Assembly: GCA_002163135.1 (NCBI GenBank)
Contig: MAAN01000037.1
Location: 1-33,722, forward strand
Direction: 5' to 3'
DNA length: 33,722 nucleotides
Origin: Alphaproteobacteria bacterium 46_93_T64
GTDB taxonomy: Bacteria > Pseudomonadota > Alphaproteobacteria > Sneathiellales > Sneathiellaceae
Below the pieces are notes generated by a model. That model had not been told where the DNA came from. It worked only from the letters and a program-made list of their open reading frames with translations, and ran no database searches. Positions 1-7,746 of the stretch are shown here, piece by piece. The translations under genes and the position numbers were made by a program. Each line of letters opens with the position of its first letter. Positions within the stretch are counted from its first letter, which is position 1.

Positions 1-1
1 A

Positions 2-316
2 CGTATTGATATCAAGCTAGAACTTGGAAATGACGGTCGTGTAATTGCTGTCATATCTGCAGATAATCAGGACAGCCTTGATTTACTCAAACAAGATTCA
101 AAACAGCTGGAACAAGCTCTTAAAGATGCTGGATTTGAAACTGGGTCGGACAGCCTGAGTTTCAGCCTTAACCAAGAGCAAGGTGACAATGAAGAACCAA
201 GCGGTGCCACCGTTGCTGGCACCACAGTTGATGAAGATGACAACTTAGATCTCGACCTCCCATTAACATCTACACGCAGTGGTAACACTAATGGCAATCT
301 GGATATTCAGGTTTGA
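2..316 (+). CDS. fliK: Flagellar hook-length control protein FliK, C-terminal part (5' end outside window)
   Basis: The reading frame is open from base 2 to a TGA at 314-316 and encodes about 104 residues. It begins with an amphipathic stretch (RIDIKLELGNDGRV), followed by an alpha-helical segment (SLDLLKQDSKQLEQALKDAG) and a strand ending in LSFSL. This is the pattern of the Flg_hook C-terminal domain, where FliK contacts FlhB and switches export from hook to filament substrates. An acidic, Thr/Ser-rich tail follows. The position 22 bases before flgD and upstream of flgE fits a hook operon. The N-terminal ruler region lies outside the window, so total length is unknown. Confidence 0.82.
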   Translation, partial: RIDIKLELGNDGRVIAVISADNQDSLDLLKQDSKQLEQALKDAGFETGSDSLSFSLNQEQGDNEEPSGATVAGTTVDEDDNLDLDLPLTSTRSGNTNGNLDIQV

Positions 317-338
317 GTGAAATAGAAGGATTAGAGTA

Positions 339-1040
339 ATGAACATTGATGAAGCTAATGCACTTTATTATGACCCGGGCTCAAAAGCAGCTCAGTCTGC
401 CGTTTCACTTGCAGATAATTTCGATGACTTTTTAACGATGTTGACAACACAGTTGCAAAATCAGGATCCATTGAACCCAACAGATTCAAATGAATTTACC
501 AGTCAACTAGTATCATTCACCCAAGTTGAACAATCCATCTCGACAAACCAAAACCTGGAAGCACTGATACAGCTTCAAAGCATTAGCCAGCAAAACAATG
601 AAGCGACGGTGCTACTGAGCTACCTCGGTAGAAGCGTCGGGACGGATTTGAATATCGCCAAACTGGAAAATGAAGAAGCGAACTGGAACTTAGATTTCGG
701 ATCCTCTCCAGACACAATTACCTATGACATCTATGATTCAAATGGTGTCAAGGTACATACGGAAACGTCAGATACATCGCAATCCTCAGGTGAACATGTG
801 TTCTCATGGGATGGCCGCCTGAGCAATGACGGCCAAGCACCTGAGGGAGCTTACTATCTTGTCGTCAACGCTGAAACAAGTGGCGGCAATCAGGTAGATG
901 TTTCTTACAGCTTTAAAGGTGTCGCAACCAAAATCGAAACAGTAAATGGACAACCAGTGCTTATGGTCAATGGCTTGCCGCTTGGTCTTGGCAATATTAC
1001 CAGCGTAGAAGTAGTTGGTTCAACGAATGACCCTGCTTAA
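339..1040 (+). CDS. flgD: Flagellar hook capping protein FlgD
   Basis: FlgD is the temporary cap on the growing hook that lets FlgE subunits polymerise outside the cell. The 233-residue product has the family's N-terminal signature at about residues 28-65 (FLTMLTTQLQNQDPLNPTD, then SQLVSFTQVEQ). A beta-rich half follows with a FlgD Ig-like fold (VFSWDGRLSNDGQAPEGAYY) and a tudor-like end. There is no cleavable signal peptide, as expected for a substrate of the flagellar export apparatus. Length is normal for the family. It lies between fliK and flgE, and the short 22-base gap from fliK suggests co-transcription. The ribosome-binding site (GAAGGA) is weak but plausibly placed. Confidence 0.95.
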   Translation: MNIDEANALYYDPGSKAAQSAVSLADNFDDFLTMLTTQLQNQDPLNPTDSNEFTSQLVSFTQVEQSISTNQNLEALIQLQSISQQNNEATVLLSYLGRSVGTDLNIAKLENEEANWNLDFGSSPDTITYDIYDSNGVKVHTETSDTSQSSGEHVFSWDGRLSNDGQAPEGAYYLVVNAETSGGNQVDVSYSFKGVATKIETVNGQPVLMVNGLPLGLGNITSVEVVGSTNDPA

Positions 1041-1100
1041 TGCAGGCTCGTAACCCGTGTTTGGCGTTTTACAAATACGGTCTTTAAAAGGAGTATTATC

Positions 1101-2429
1101 ATGAGTCTTACCGCAGCAATGTTTTCAGGGGTATCTGGGCTTGCAGCCCAGTCCATGTCTATGGGCATGATCGCTGATAACATCTCAAACAGCAGTACAG
1201 TTGGCTACAAACACACTCAGGCCGTGTTTTCCACTTTGGTGACCGAGACAACTACTGGCACATCATATTCGCCAGGCGGTGTAATTGTTCACCCGACCCA
1301 GCAAGTAGACAAGCAGGGTCTGATTACCGCTTCAACGAATGACACGCATATGGCGATTGCCGGTGATGGTTTCTTTGTTGTTCATACATTAGCTGATCCG
1401 ACAGCATCGGGCGGCAACTACCTTTTCTCGCGTGCTGGTACGTTTGAGCCTGACGATCAAGGTAGATTGCGCAACGCTGCCGGTTATTATTTGCAAGGTT
1501 GGGAAATTGATGCCGCTGGCAATATTCCAACTAACCAATCTGATTTGTCTGCATTGCAACCCGTCAACATTTCCGGACTTACGGGTAACGCTGAAGCGAC
1601 TTCAATTATTAGCCTGAAAGCTAACCTTGCTAAATCCCAAGCTACATTCGGCGCGGGTTACGTAGGCGGCAACATGGCTAATGGCACGACAACACCGCAC
1701 TTTGTGCGCTCTTTTCAAGTCTACGACAGTGTTGGTGAGGCTCATTCGGTAACGTTTAATTTCCTTAAAACAGGAACAGGTGTGACACCCAACGAATGGA
1801 CCTTGGAAATCACTGCCGATATAGACAATGACGGTGCCGAAGATGTGCTTTCCACAGAAATCGTCGCCTTTAACACAGATGGTACGATGGATCTATCTTC
1901 TGGTGCGACTACACAAACTAACGCAATTACTATTCCCTGGGCAGCTACCTTAGGTATCGACAGCCCGCAAGCTATCACGTTAAATTTCGGAACAGATGAT
2001 CAATCTGACGGCTTCACACATTTTGCTGGTAATTCCGAACTCGTTTCCTCCCAGATTAATGGTGCATTATTTGGTGCCTTTAATTCTGTGTTTATCGATG
2101 AAGAAGGTAATGTGATTGCAAAATTTGACAACGGTACGTCAAAATTCATCTATAAAATCCCTGTTGCGACATTTCCAAACGCCAACCAGTTGTCGAACAA
2201 GGACGCAAATGCATATGATGAAAGCCCTGAATCTGGTACTTTCACCCTTCGCGAAGCGACAATTGGGGGGGCTGGCCGCATTATTTCATCCGCGACTGAA
2301 GCCTCAACAGTTGATATTGCAACAGAGTTCACCAAAATGATCGTAACGCAGCGGTCATATTCCGCAGCAAGTAAGATTATTACAACTGCTGACGAAATGT
2401 TAGAAGAACTCATTCGGATCAAACGTTAA
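1101..2429 (+). CDS. flgE: Flagellar hook protein FlgE
   Basis: This is the structural subunit of the hook, the universal joint between rod and filament. The 442-residue protein opens with the rod/hook N-terminal motif (SLTAAMFSGVSGLAAQS, then MIADNISNSSTVGYK). It closes with the C-terminal coiled-coil helix common to axial proteins (TEFTKMIVTQRSYSAASKIIT, then EMLEELIRIKR). The central part contains FlgE D1/D2 beta domains (GDGFFVV, FSRAGTFEPD). A good Shine-Dalgarno (AAAAGGAG) sits about 7 bases before the ATG. The gene follows flgD by 60 bases and is followed by a strong hairpin, so it is probably the last gene of the fliK-flgD-flgE unit. Confidence 0.96.
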   Translation: MSLTAAMFSGVSGLAAQSMSMGMIADNISNSSTVGYKHTQAVFSTLVTETTTGTSYSPGGVIVHPTQQVDKQGLITASTNDTHMAIAGDGFFVVHTLADPTASGGNYLFSRAGTFEPDDQGRLRNAAGYYLQGWEIDAAGNIPTNQSDLSALQPVNISGLTGNAEATSIISLKANLAKSQATFGAGYVGGNMANGTTTPHFVRSFQVYDSVGEAHSVTFNFLKTGTGVTPNEWTLEITADIDNDGAEDVLSTEIVAFNTDGTMDLSSGATTQTNAITIPWAATLGIDSPQAITLNFGTDDQSDGFTHFAGNSELVSSQINGALFGAFNSVFIDEEGNVIAKFDNGTSKFIYKIPVATFPNANQLSNKDANAYDESPESGTFTLREATIGGAGRIISSATEASTVDIATEFTKMIVTQRSYSAASKIITTADEMLEELIRIKR

Positions 2430-2455
2430 TCTAACATCTTGATTAAATACTCCTT

Positions 2456-2490
2456 TTTCACGGCCAAGAATGCACTTTTTGGCCGTGAAA
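2456..2490 (+). terminator. Strong hairpin after flgE, possible 3'-end structure
   Basis: Arms TTTCACGGCCAA (2456-2467) and TTGGCCGTGAAA (2479-2490) are perfectly complementary. With one G-U pair the stem extends to 15 bp around a 5-base loop (2471-2475). It begins 26 bases after the flgE stop. The following bases are A-rich rather than T-rich, so it is not a textbook intrinsic terminator on this strand. It may mark a Rho-dependent or processed 3' end and protect flgE mRNA. Confidence 0.5.
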
Positions 2491-2497
2491 TAAAAAA

Positions 2498-2525
2498 TTA
2501 ACCAATCTCTTTAGCGGTTTGTTAA
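2498..2525 (+). promoter_or_regulatory. Possible CtrA half-sites upstream of sciP
   Basis: TTAACCAA at 2498-2505 matches the CtrA half-site TTAACCAT at seven of eight positions. A second TTAA lies at 2522-2525. The spacing between them is not the canonical TTAA-N7-TTAA, so this is a weak prediction, based mainly on sciP being a CtrA target in Caulobacter. Confidence 0.25.
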
Positions 2526-2584
2526 ATCACCGTCGCTACCATCCCCCTCATTGAAATTACGAAGTTGGAGCAAGGTAGCGCCAA

Positions 2585-2884
2585 ATGCAGTCCGTTACGG
2601 AACATAAAATTAGTCAGATCATTGGGCTTGATGGGAAACCCATGACCCTAAATGATCTACCGCCTAAAGACACTAAACGCTGGGTCATTAGACGCAAAGC
2701 CGAAGTCGTTGCCGCTGTTCGTGGGGGATTAATTAGCCTCGATGATGCGTGTAACCGCTATAAACTGTCAGTTGAAGAGTTTTTATCTTGGCAGAAAGCA
2801 ATCGACAAACATGGCCTCCCTGGCCTGAGAACAACTCGACTGCAACAATACCGCCCGCCGCCCCTACCAGAGGTCAGTAATTAG
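2585..2884 (+). CDS. sciP: SciP-type CtrA inhibitor (DUF1153 protein)
   Basis: This 99-residue protein carries the highly conserved DUF1153 core at about residues 31-88: KRWVIRRKAEVVAAVRGG, then DDACNRYKLSVEEFLSWQKAID and LRTTRLQQYR. In Caulobacter SciP binds CtrA at its target promoters and blocks recruitment of RNA polymerase, limiting CtrA-activated flagellar genes to the right cell-cycle window. The fold is a small helix-turn-helix. Its position between flgE and fliF is the same as in Caulobacter, which supports orthology. The ATG is preceded by AAGG at 2572-2575. It stands alone on its transcript, with a hairpin upstream and a regulatory gap downstream. Confidence 0.9.
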   Translation: MQSVTEHKISQIIGLDGKPMTLNDLPPKDTKRWVIRRKAEVVAAVRGGLISLDDACNRYKLSVEEFLSWQKAIDKHGLPGLRTTRLQQYRPPPLPEVSN

Positions 2885-2904
2885 GCCTCTACATCCCTCC
2901 CCTT

Positions 2905-2952
2905 GATTCTCTCCAATATCTAAATAGAATCGATCACTTACATTAGCGATTC
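2905..2952. promoter_or_regulatory. Cluster of three GANTC (CcrM-type) methylation sites
   Basis: GATTC (2905-2909), GAATC (2927-2931) and GATTC (2948-2952) lie within 48 bases of the sciP-fliF gap. GANTC is the recognition site of the alphaproteobacterial cell-cycle methyltransferase CcrM. The spacing (22 and 21 bases) is close to two helical turns. A role in methylation-dependent timing of fliF or sciP is an inference. Confidence 0.4.
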
Positions 2953-3031
2953 ATACTATTTTATTTTTCTACTTCAATAACTTACCCTGATAGGAAAATA
3001 ATTCCTATTACTCGGCAAATATTGCCTATTG

Positions 3032-3062
3032 TTAACCTTCTGTTTATAACATGTGTCTAGAT
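3032..3062 (+). promoter_or_regulatory. Candidate CtrA-activated fliF promoter
   Basis: TTAACCTTCTGTTTA at 3032-3046 fits the CtrA box TTAA-N7-TTAA with one mismatch. About ten bases later TCTAGATT (3055-3062) resembles the -10 element GCTANAWC of CtrA-dependent class II flagellar promoters in Caulobacter. The fliF operon is a classic CtrA target, so position and sequence agree. No transcription start has been mapped here. Confidence 0.45.
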
Positions 3063-3115
3063 TGCTTCCATTAAGGACAGTATTCGAACATGTTATTTGC
3101 TTATAGGTGTCTCTT

Positions 3116-4834
3116 GTGAACGGTCTAAGTCAGCTACTTCAAAGCCTCGGTACGGTCAGGATCGCCATCTTGGGATCTGTCGCAATTGGTTTAATTGCGC
3201 TGATCATGTTTATGGCAACGCGTATCGGCAGTTCCGATTACGCCCTTCTTTATGGCAATCTGGAACCAGAAGACTCAGGTTCAGTTGTTGGTAAACTGGA
3301 TGCCCTGAGTGTTCCGTACAAATTGAGCGCTAATGGGCGCGACATTATGATCCCGTCTGATCAGGTAGCAAAATTGCGATTGAGCATGGCGCAAGAGGGA
3401 TTACCCAACGGCGGTTCAGTCGGCTATGAGATATTCGATAACTCCGACGCCTTTGGTACAACAGCTTTTGTACAAAATGTTAATTTGGTTCGGGCGTTGG
3501 AGGGGGAGCTTTCACGTACAATCCGAGCCCTTAACAGTGTCTCTTCTGCGCGCGTTCATCTGGTTCTTCCAAAACGTCAGGTTTTTAGCCGCGAGAAAAG
3601 AGAAGCAACAGCCTCAATCATCATTAAGCTCAAAGGAAGGTTGCTCGACGATCAGATCGCTGCAGTCCAACATCTGGTGGCCGCAGCAGTCCCAACGCTA
3701 GCTGTAAATCGCATTTCTATCGTTGATAGCAAGGGAAATTTGTTGGCACGCGGAGATGGTAAAGAAAGACCCGGCAACGGTTACGGCAGTCAAACCGAGT
3801 TTATGCGAGCGACACATGAAGCCCGCTTACGTGAGCAAATTGAGGCGCTGCTGGAAAAATCTCTTGGCAAAGGTAATGTTCGTGCGCAGGTGAGCGCGGT
3901 GATGAATTTTGACCAAAAAACAATAAAATCTGAAACTTACGATCCGGATGGACAAGTGGTTCGGTCTACGCAAATAGTTGAAGAAACCAGTTCATCCAAT
4001 GACGGCAGCGACGAAGCAGGTGGCGTAACAGTTGCTAACAACCTTCCTGAAGCTCAGGCTGGTGCAGAAGGTGGTATTGGAGCACAAAATGAAGCGAACC
4101 GCCTAGAAGAAACAATTAATTACGAAATTTCAAAGACTATTACGACAGAAATCCGCGAAGCAGGTCTCGTTCAAAGATTAACAGTTGCGGTCTTGGTCAA
4201 CGGTCGTGCAGCCATTGATGCAGAAGGCAAAGCAACCTATGAGCCCTTGGGCGATGAAGCGCTTGATCAAGTTGGCCGCCTTGTCAAATCTGCAATTGGC
4301 TTTAATGAGGACCGAGGTGACGTTGTTGAAGTGGTTAATATGCCCTTCGTCGAAATTGCAGTTCCCGATTTTGAAAGTGATCCATCCGAAGAACCAATTT
4401 TCCTAGGCTTCAACAAACAAGATTTGTTCAAAATGGGAGAAATGGGCGTCCTCGCGATTGTTGCCATTCTTGCTCTACTTTTGGTCGTTCGACCTCTCCT
4501 CAACAGAGCGCTTAGCGCAGACGCAGCAGGCAACGCGCTTGCAGGGGCCGGCGGTGCAGTGGGTGCGCTTGGAGGTGTCGGCGGTATAGGAGCGACAGCG
4601 GCTCTCCCTGGTGGAGGTGTTGACGCCTCAGGAAACGCCTTGGAAGGACCCGCAGGGGGCCAATCTGCTGCATTGCAATCTGAAACATTAACGGAACTCG
4701 ATGAAATGATCGACCTGGCACAAGTAGAAGGCCAGGTCAAAACATCAGCTCTTAAAAAGGTCGGCGAAATTGTTGAAAAACATCCCGACGAAGCAGTCGC
4801 TATCCTTCGCAACTGGCTTTATCATGAAAAGTAA
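3116..4834 (+). CDS. fliF: Flagellar MS-ring protein FliF
   Basis: FliF forms the MS ring in the inner membrane, the base on which the motor and export gate assemble. A GTG at 3116 is chosen as start because AGGTG lies six bases upstream and the product then begins with MNGL, typical of the family. An in-frame GTG at 3107 would add three residues. The 572-residue protein has a transmembrane helix near residues 17-40 and ring-building domains with YALLYGNL and [11 protein letters not shown] second helix lies near 445-465. A Gly/Ala-rich linker and a C-terminal FliG-binding segment ([18 protein letters not shown], ending [11 protein letters not shown]) follow. It heads the long operon that continues with fliG 14 bases downstream. 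Confidence 0.95.
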   Translation: MNGLSQLLQSLGTVRIAILGSVAIGLIALIMFMATRIGSSDYALLYGNLEPEDSGSVVGKLDALSVPYKLSANGRDIMIPSDQVAKLRLSMAQEGLPNGGSVGYEIFDNSDAFGTTAFVQNVNLVRALEGELSRTIRALNSVSSARVHLVLPKRQVFSREKREATASIIIKLKGRLLDDQIAAVQHLVAAAVPTLAVNRISIVDSKGNLLARGDGKERPGNGYGSQTEFMRATHEARLREQIEALLEKSLGKGNVRAQVSAVMNFDQKTIKSETYDPDGQVVRSTQIVEETSSSNDGSDEAGGVTVANNLPEAQAGAEGGIGAQNEANRLEETINYEISKTITTEIREAGLVQRLTVAVLVNGRAAIDAEGKATYEPLGDEALDQVGRLVKSAIGFNEDRGDVVEVVNMPFVEIAVPDFESDPSEEPIFLGFNKQDLFKMGEMGVLAIVAILALLLVVRPLLNRALSADAAGNALAGAGGAVGALGGVGGIGATAALPGGGVDASGNALEGPAGGQSAALQSETLTELDEMIDLAQVEGQVKTSALKKVGEIVEKHPDEAVAILRNWLYHEK

Positions 4835-4848
4835 TTCAGGACAGTTCA

Positions 4849-5862
4849 ATGGCTATAACTGATATTAAACAGCTTTCCGGAACAGACAAAGCCGCCATTA
4901 TGATGCTTGCTTTGGGCGAGGAACATGCGGCTCCTCTCTGGACACGTCTTGACGAGGAGGAGATCAAGGAGATTTCCCAAGCCATGTCTAACTTGGGCAC
5001 AGTATCGTCTGATGTTATGGAGGCGTTGTTTGTCGAATTCGCAGGCAGTATTTCATCAACTGGCAATCTCGTTGGCTCTTACGAAGCGACAGAAAGATTA
5101 CTGTTAAAAGCGCTTTCAACTGATCGTGTAGATGGCATCATGGACGAAATCCGAGGCCCCGCAGGTCGGACAATGTGGGATAAGCTTGCCAACGTGAATG
5201 AAGCTGTTCTAGCCAACTATCTGAAAAACGAATATCCGCAAACTGTTGCCGTTGTCATGAGTAAAATAAACCCTGACCATGCTGCAAAGGTATTAGGCAC
5301 GTTGCCGGACGATTTTTCGCTAGAAGTTGTCAATCGCATGTTGCAAATGGAATCCGTTCAAAAAGAGGTTCTTGATAAAATCGAAGACACTCTGCGAAGT
5401 GAGTTCATGAGTAATCTTGCGAAAACAAACAAACGTGATAGCCATGAAATGATGGCAGAAATTTTTAACAATTTCGATCGCAATACGGAAAGCCGATTTA
5501 TCGCAGCCTTGGAGGAGAGAAACCGAGACAGCGCTGAAAAAATTAAGGCACTAATGTTTACTTTCGAAGATTTGATGAAACTAGATCCCGCAGGCATTCA
5601 AACACTGCTTCGCAATGTAGACAAAGATCGTCTGGGAATTTGCCTCAAGGGTGCCTCTGACGCTGTTCGAGATCTGTTTTTCAGCAATATGTCAGAACGT
5701 GCGGCAAAAATCCTGCGAGAAGATATGGAAGCTCTGGGCCCTGTGCGTCTTCGAGATGTAGATGAAGCGCAAATGGAAATCGTAAATGTCGCCAAAGATC
5801 TGGCTGACAAAGGTGAAATTATGCTCGCCGACAGTGGTGGCGATGACGAGTTGGTTTATTAA
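4849..5862 (+). CDS. fliG: Flagellar motor switch protein FliG
   Basis: FliG links the MS ring to the C ring and takes torque from the stator. The 337-residue protein has the N-terminal FliF-binding domain ([14 protein letters not shown]), the middle EHPQT-type motif ([14 protein letters not shown], near residues 124-137) and the C-terminal torque helix. The charged torque residues are conserved: Lys in CLKGAS, Arg in [11 protein letters not shown] and Arg in GPVRL correspond to E. coli K264, R281 and R297. The D288/D289 pair appears as ED. The length is standard. It follows fliF by 14 bases with AGGACA as ribosome-binding site and precedes fliH. Confidence 0.96.
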   Translation: MAITDIKQLSGTDKAAIMMLALGEEHAAPLWTRLDEEEIKEISQAMSNLGTVSSDVMEALFVEFAGSISSTGNLVGSYEATERLLLKALSTDRVDGIMDEIRGPAGRTMWDKLANVNEAVLANYLKNEYPQTVAVVMSKINPDHAAKVLGTLPDDFSLEVVNRMLQMESVQKEVLDKIEDTLRSEFMSNLAKTNKRDSHEMMAEIFNNFDRNTESRFIAALEERNRDSAEKIKALMFTFEDLMKLDPAGIQTLLRNVDKDRLGICLKGASDAVRDLFFSNMSERAAKILREDMEALGPVRLRDVDEAQMEIVNVAKDLADKGEIMLADSGGDDELVY

Positions 5863-5873
5863 GGTAAATAGTT

Positions 5874-6521
5874 ATGAGTTCCAATTCAAAATTCTTGTTT
5901 GATACAGAGTTCGGTAGCGCGACCCCTCTGCATAAAAAGGCAGCGGCTGCACCGGAAGCCCCGCCCCTTCTTTATACAGATGAGGATAAAGAACGAATGT
6001 GCACTGAAGCGTTTCAGTCAGGGCATGCAGAAGGAAGGCAAGAGGCACTCATTGGTGTAGAAGCTTCATCCTCTGAGGTTCTGAACACGATTGGCGGACA
6101 GCTACAGCAGATGGCGCAAACACACCGCAATCAACTGGAGAATATCCGGTGTGAAGCGGCAAGCCTTGCTTTGGCAATCGCAAAAAAGCTGGCTCCTGCA
6201 TTGATTTCGCGTCAGCCAGAGGCGGAAATTTTGAATATGGTTGAAGAGTGCCTGGTGGACCTTCATGACGAGCCTCGAATTGTCCTTAGAGCCAGTGAAA
6301 CTGTTTGCGACGACTTATCTGAAAAAATTGACAAACTGGCAACGGCAAATGGCTTTCAAGGAAATGTAATTTTATTGCCAGATGATACAAAGACAAACGG
6401 TGATTGTCGGATCGAATGGGCGGACGGCGGTGTCGAGAGAGAAATTTCTGACACGACTAAAAAAGTTGAAGAGATCATCAACAGATTTATTCGTTCTAGC
6501 GGTGACTTGGGGGAACATTAA
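5874..6521 (+). CDS. fliH: Flagellar export apparatus protein FliH
   Basis: FliH binds and restrains the export ATPase FliI and tethers it to the C ring through FliN. The 215-residue product has a disordered, Ala/Pro-containing N-terminus (about 1-40), a helical middle (QMAQTHRNQLENIRCEAASLALAIAKKL) and a C-terminal domain (CRIEWADGGVEREIS) like the peripheral stalk of F/V-type ATPases. Primary sequence is weakly conserved in this family; the call rests on these segments plus its place between fliG and fliN, where Caulobacter has the FliH homologue FlbE. AAGGT lies shortly before the ATG. The stop codon is part of a small hairpin. Confidence 0.88.
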   Translation: MSSNSKFLFDTEFGSATPLHKKAAAAPEAPPLLYTDEDKERMCTEAFQSGHAEGRQEALIGVEASSSEVLNTIGGQLQQMAQTHRNQLENIRCEAASLALAIAKKLAPALISRQPEAEILNMVEECLVDLHDEPRIVLRASETVCDDLSEKIDKLATANGFQGNVILLPDDTKTNGDCRIEWADGGVEREISDTTKKVEEIINRFIRSSGDLGEH

Positions 6522-6522
6522 T

Positions 6523-6540
6523 CCGCTGATTTTTTAGCGG
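6523..6540 (+). other. Small intra-operon hairpin between fliH and fliN
   Basis: CCGCTGA (6523-6529) pairs with TTAGCGG (6534-6540) around a TTTT loop, with one G-U pair. TTAA on both sides (6518-6521 and 6541-6544) can extend the stem and includes the fliH stop codon. It ends a few bases before the fliN ribosome-binding site, so it could tune fliN translation or mRNA processing. Confidence 0.35.
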
Positions 6541-6559
6541 TTAATAATGGAGATTTAAT

Positions 6560-6949
6560 GTGGCAGAAAATGAAGATCTAGAATTGGACGAGTTGGGAGC
6601 AACCTCCGGCGACGAAAATTCGACAGGTGATAGTTCTGAGGGTGAAGAACAAAGCAGTTCCATGGACGCGATTGACGAAGATTCTTCTGAAATCGCCAGG
6701 ACCGCAGCTGACTTGGAAGCTGTATTTGACATTCCAGTACATGTATCTGCTGTACTTGGAAAATCCAGAATGCAAGTAAGCCAGCTTTTGAAGCTGGGAC
6801 GCGGCGCTGTAGTTGAACTGGATCGGAAGGTTGGCGAAGCAATAGACATTTATGTCAACAACCGGCTGGTTGCAAGAGGTGAAGTCGTGGTGGTTGAAGA
6901 TCGCCTGGGCGTAACGATGACAGAGATCATCAAATCTGATCGGCGATAA
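6560..6949 (+). CDS. fliN: Flagellar motor switch protein FliN
   Basis: FliN forms the lower part of the C ring and docks FliH during export. The C-terminal half (about residues 52-129) is a SpoA domain: LEAVFDIPVHVSAVLGKSR, LLKLGRGAVVELDR, then VNNRLVARGEVVVVEDRLGV. The first 50 residues are very acidic and Ser-rich, which makes the protein longer (129 residues) than the minimal FliN. The start is a GTG with TGGAGA at 6548-6553; the overlapping ATG at 6558 is out of frame and stops quickly. It lies between fliH and motA. No fliM occurs in this window. Confidence 0.94.
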   Translation: MAENEDLELDELGATSGDENSTGDSSEGEEQSSSMDAIDEDSSEIARTAADLEAVFDIPVHVSAVLGKSRMQVSQLLKLGRGAVVELDRKVGEAIDIYVNNRLVARGEVVVVEDRLGVTMTEIIKSDRR

Positions 6950-6953
6950 GTCT

Positions 6954-7727
6954 ATGAATTTGGATTTTGCGACAATTATCGGACTGTTTGGCAGTTTCGC
7001 TGTCATTACTGCAGCGGTCCTCATCGGAGGATCGGTCACAGCCTTTTATAATCTGCCTTCGGTCTTGATTGTTTTAGGTGGCACATTCTTGGTGACTACA
7101 ATGAGCTATTCAATTTTTGAGGTTATTAGATCTCAAAAATTGATTTTCCGGACGTTGTTCGTGTCTCGGAACAAGCCAGCAGATGTCGCATTTGACATGC
7201 TAGAGCTTGCGGAAAGATGTCGCGGAAAAGGAATTCTGAAACTGCAAGATTTTCTTGGAGGCAGCGAAAAAAATAGCTTCCAAAATAAAGCCCTGCAATT
7301 GGTCGTAGATGGGTTACCCGCTGATGACCTCAATCGCATCTTAAGTCACGAACTTCGGGCGATGACATCTCGACATTCCTCTTCTGCGGGAATATTGCAC
7401 AGAGCAGCGGAAGTAGCGCCGGCAATGGGACTAATCGGAACCTTAGTTGGACTTGTCCAAATGTTAAGTAATCTGAATGACCCCACAACCATTGGACCCG
7501 CAATGGCAGTTGCACTGCTTACGACATTTTACGGTGCCGTGCTCGCTAACATGTTTTTCAGTCCACTGGCGTCCAAGCTAGAAAGAAATTCAGCTGAAGA
7601 AGTTCTGATAAATCGAATTTACATCGCAAGTGCCACTTCAATCGGAAGGCAGGAAAACCCTCGCCGCCTGGAAATGGTTCTAAACACATTACTGCCGCCA
7701 ACTGAGCGCGTGCAGTTTTATAATTAA
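6954..7727 (+). CDS. motA: Flagellar motor stator protein MotA (PomA-like)
   Basis: MotA/PomA surrounds MotB/PomB to form the ion-driven stator. The 257-residue protein is close to the short PomA length and has four predicted membrane segments, near residues 5-27, 33-52, 150-172 and 180-203. The conserved pore-lining prolines occur in VAPAMGLIGTLVGLVQ and TIGPAMAVALLTTFYGAVLAN. The cytoplasmic loop carries R90 in ERCRGKG, equivalent to E. coli R90. The usual interface glutamate at position 98 is glutamine here (KLQDF). The gene starts four bases after fliN with little visible Shine-Dalgarno, so coupled translation is likely. No MotB partner is present in the window. Confidence 0.9.
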   Translation: MNLDFATIIGLFGSFAVITAAVLIGGSVTAFYNLPSVLIVLGGTFLVTTMSYSIFEVIRSQKLIFRTLFVSRNKPADVAFDMLELAERCRGKGILKLQDFLGGSEKNSFQNKALQLVVDGLPADDLNRILSHELRAMTSRHSSSAGILHRAAEVAPAMGLIGTLVGLVQMLSNLNDPTTIGPAMAVALLTTFYGAVLANMFFSPLASKLERNSAEEVLINRIYIASATSIGRQENPRRLEMVLNTLLPPTERVQFYN

Positions 7728-7746
7728 GTCGTAGGAGAGTAGCCAG

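Noticed and set aside
3013-3024. Sigma-54-like GG...GC pair upstream of fliF
   Set aside because: Only eight bases separate GG and GC; the -24/-12 promoter needs ten, and the rest of the consensus does not fit.
3107-3115. Upstream GTG start for fliF
   Set aside because: The GTG at 3116 has AGGTG at proper spacing and gives the family-typical MNGL start; the upstream GTG has no ribosome-binding site.
4267-4812. 181-residue Ser/Pro/Ala-rich open frame opposite the end of fliF
   Set aside because: It is the reverse reading of the Gly/Ala-rich linker of FliF; low complexity and no start signal.
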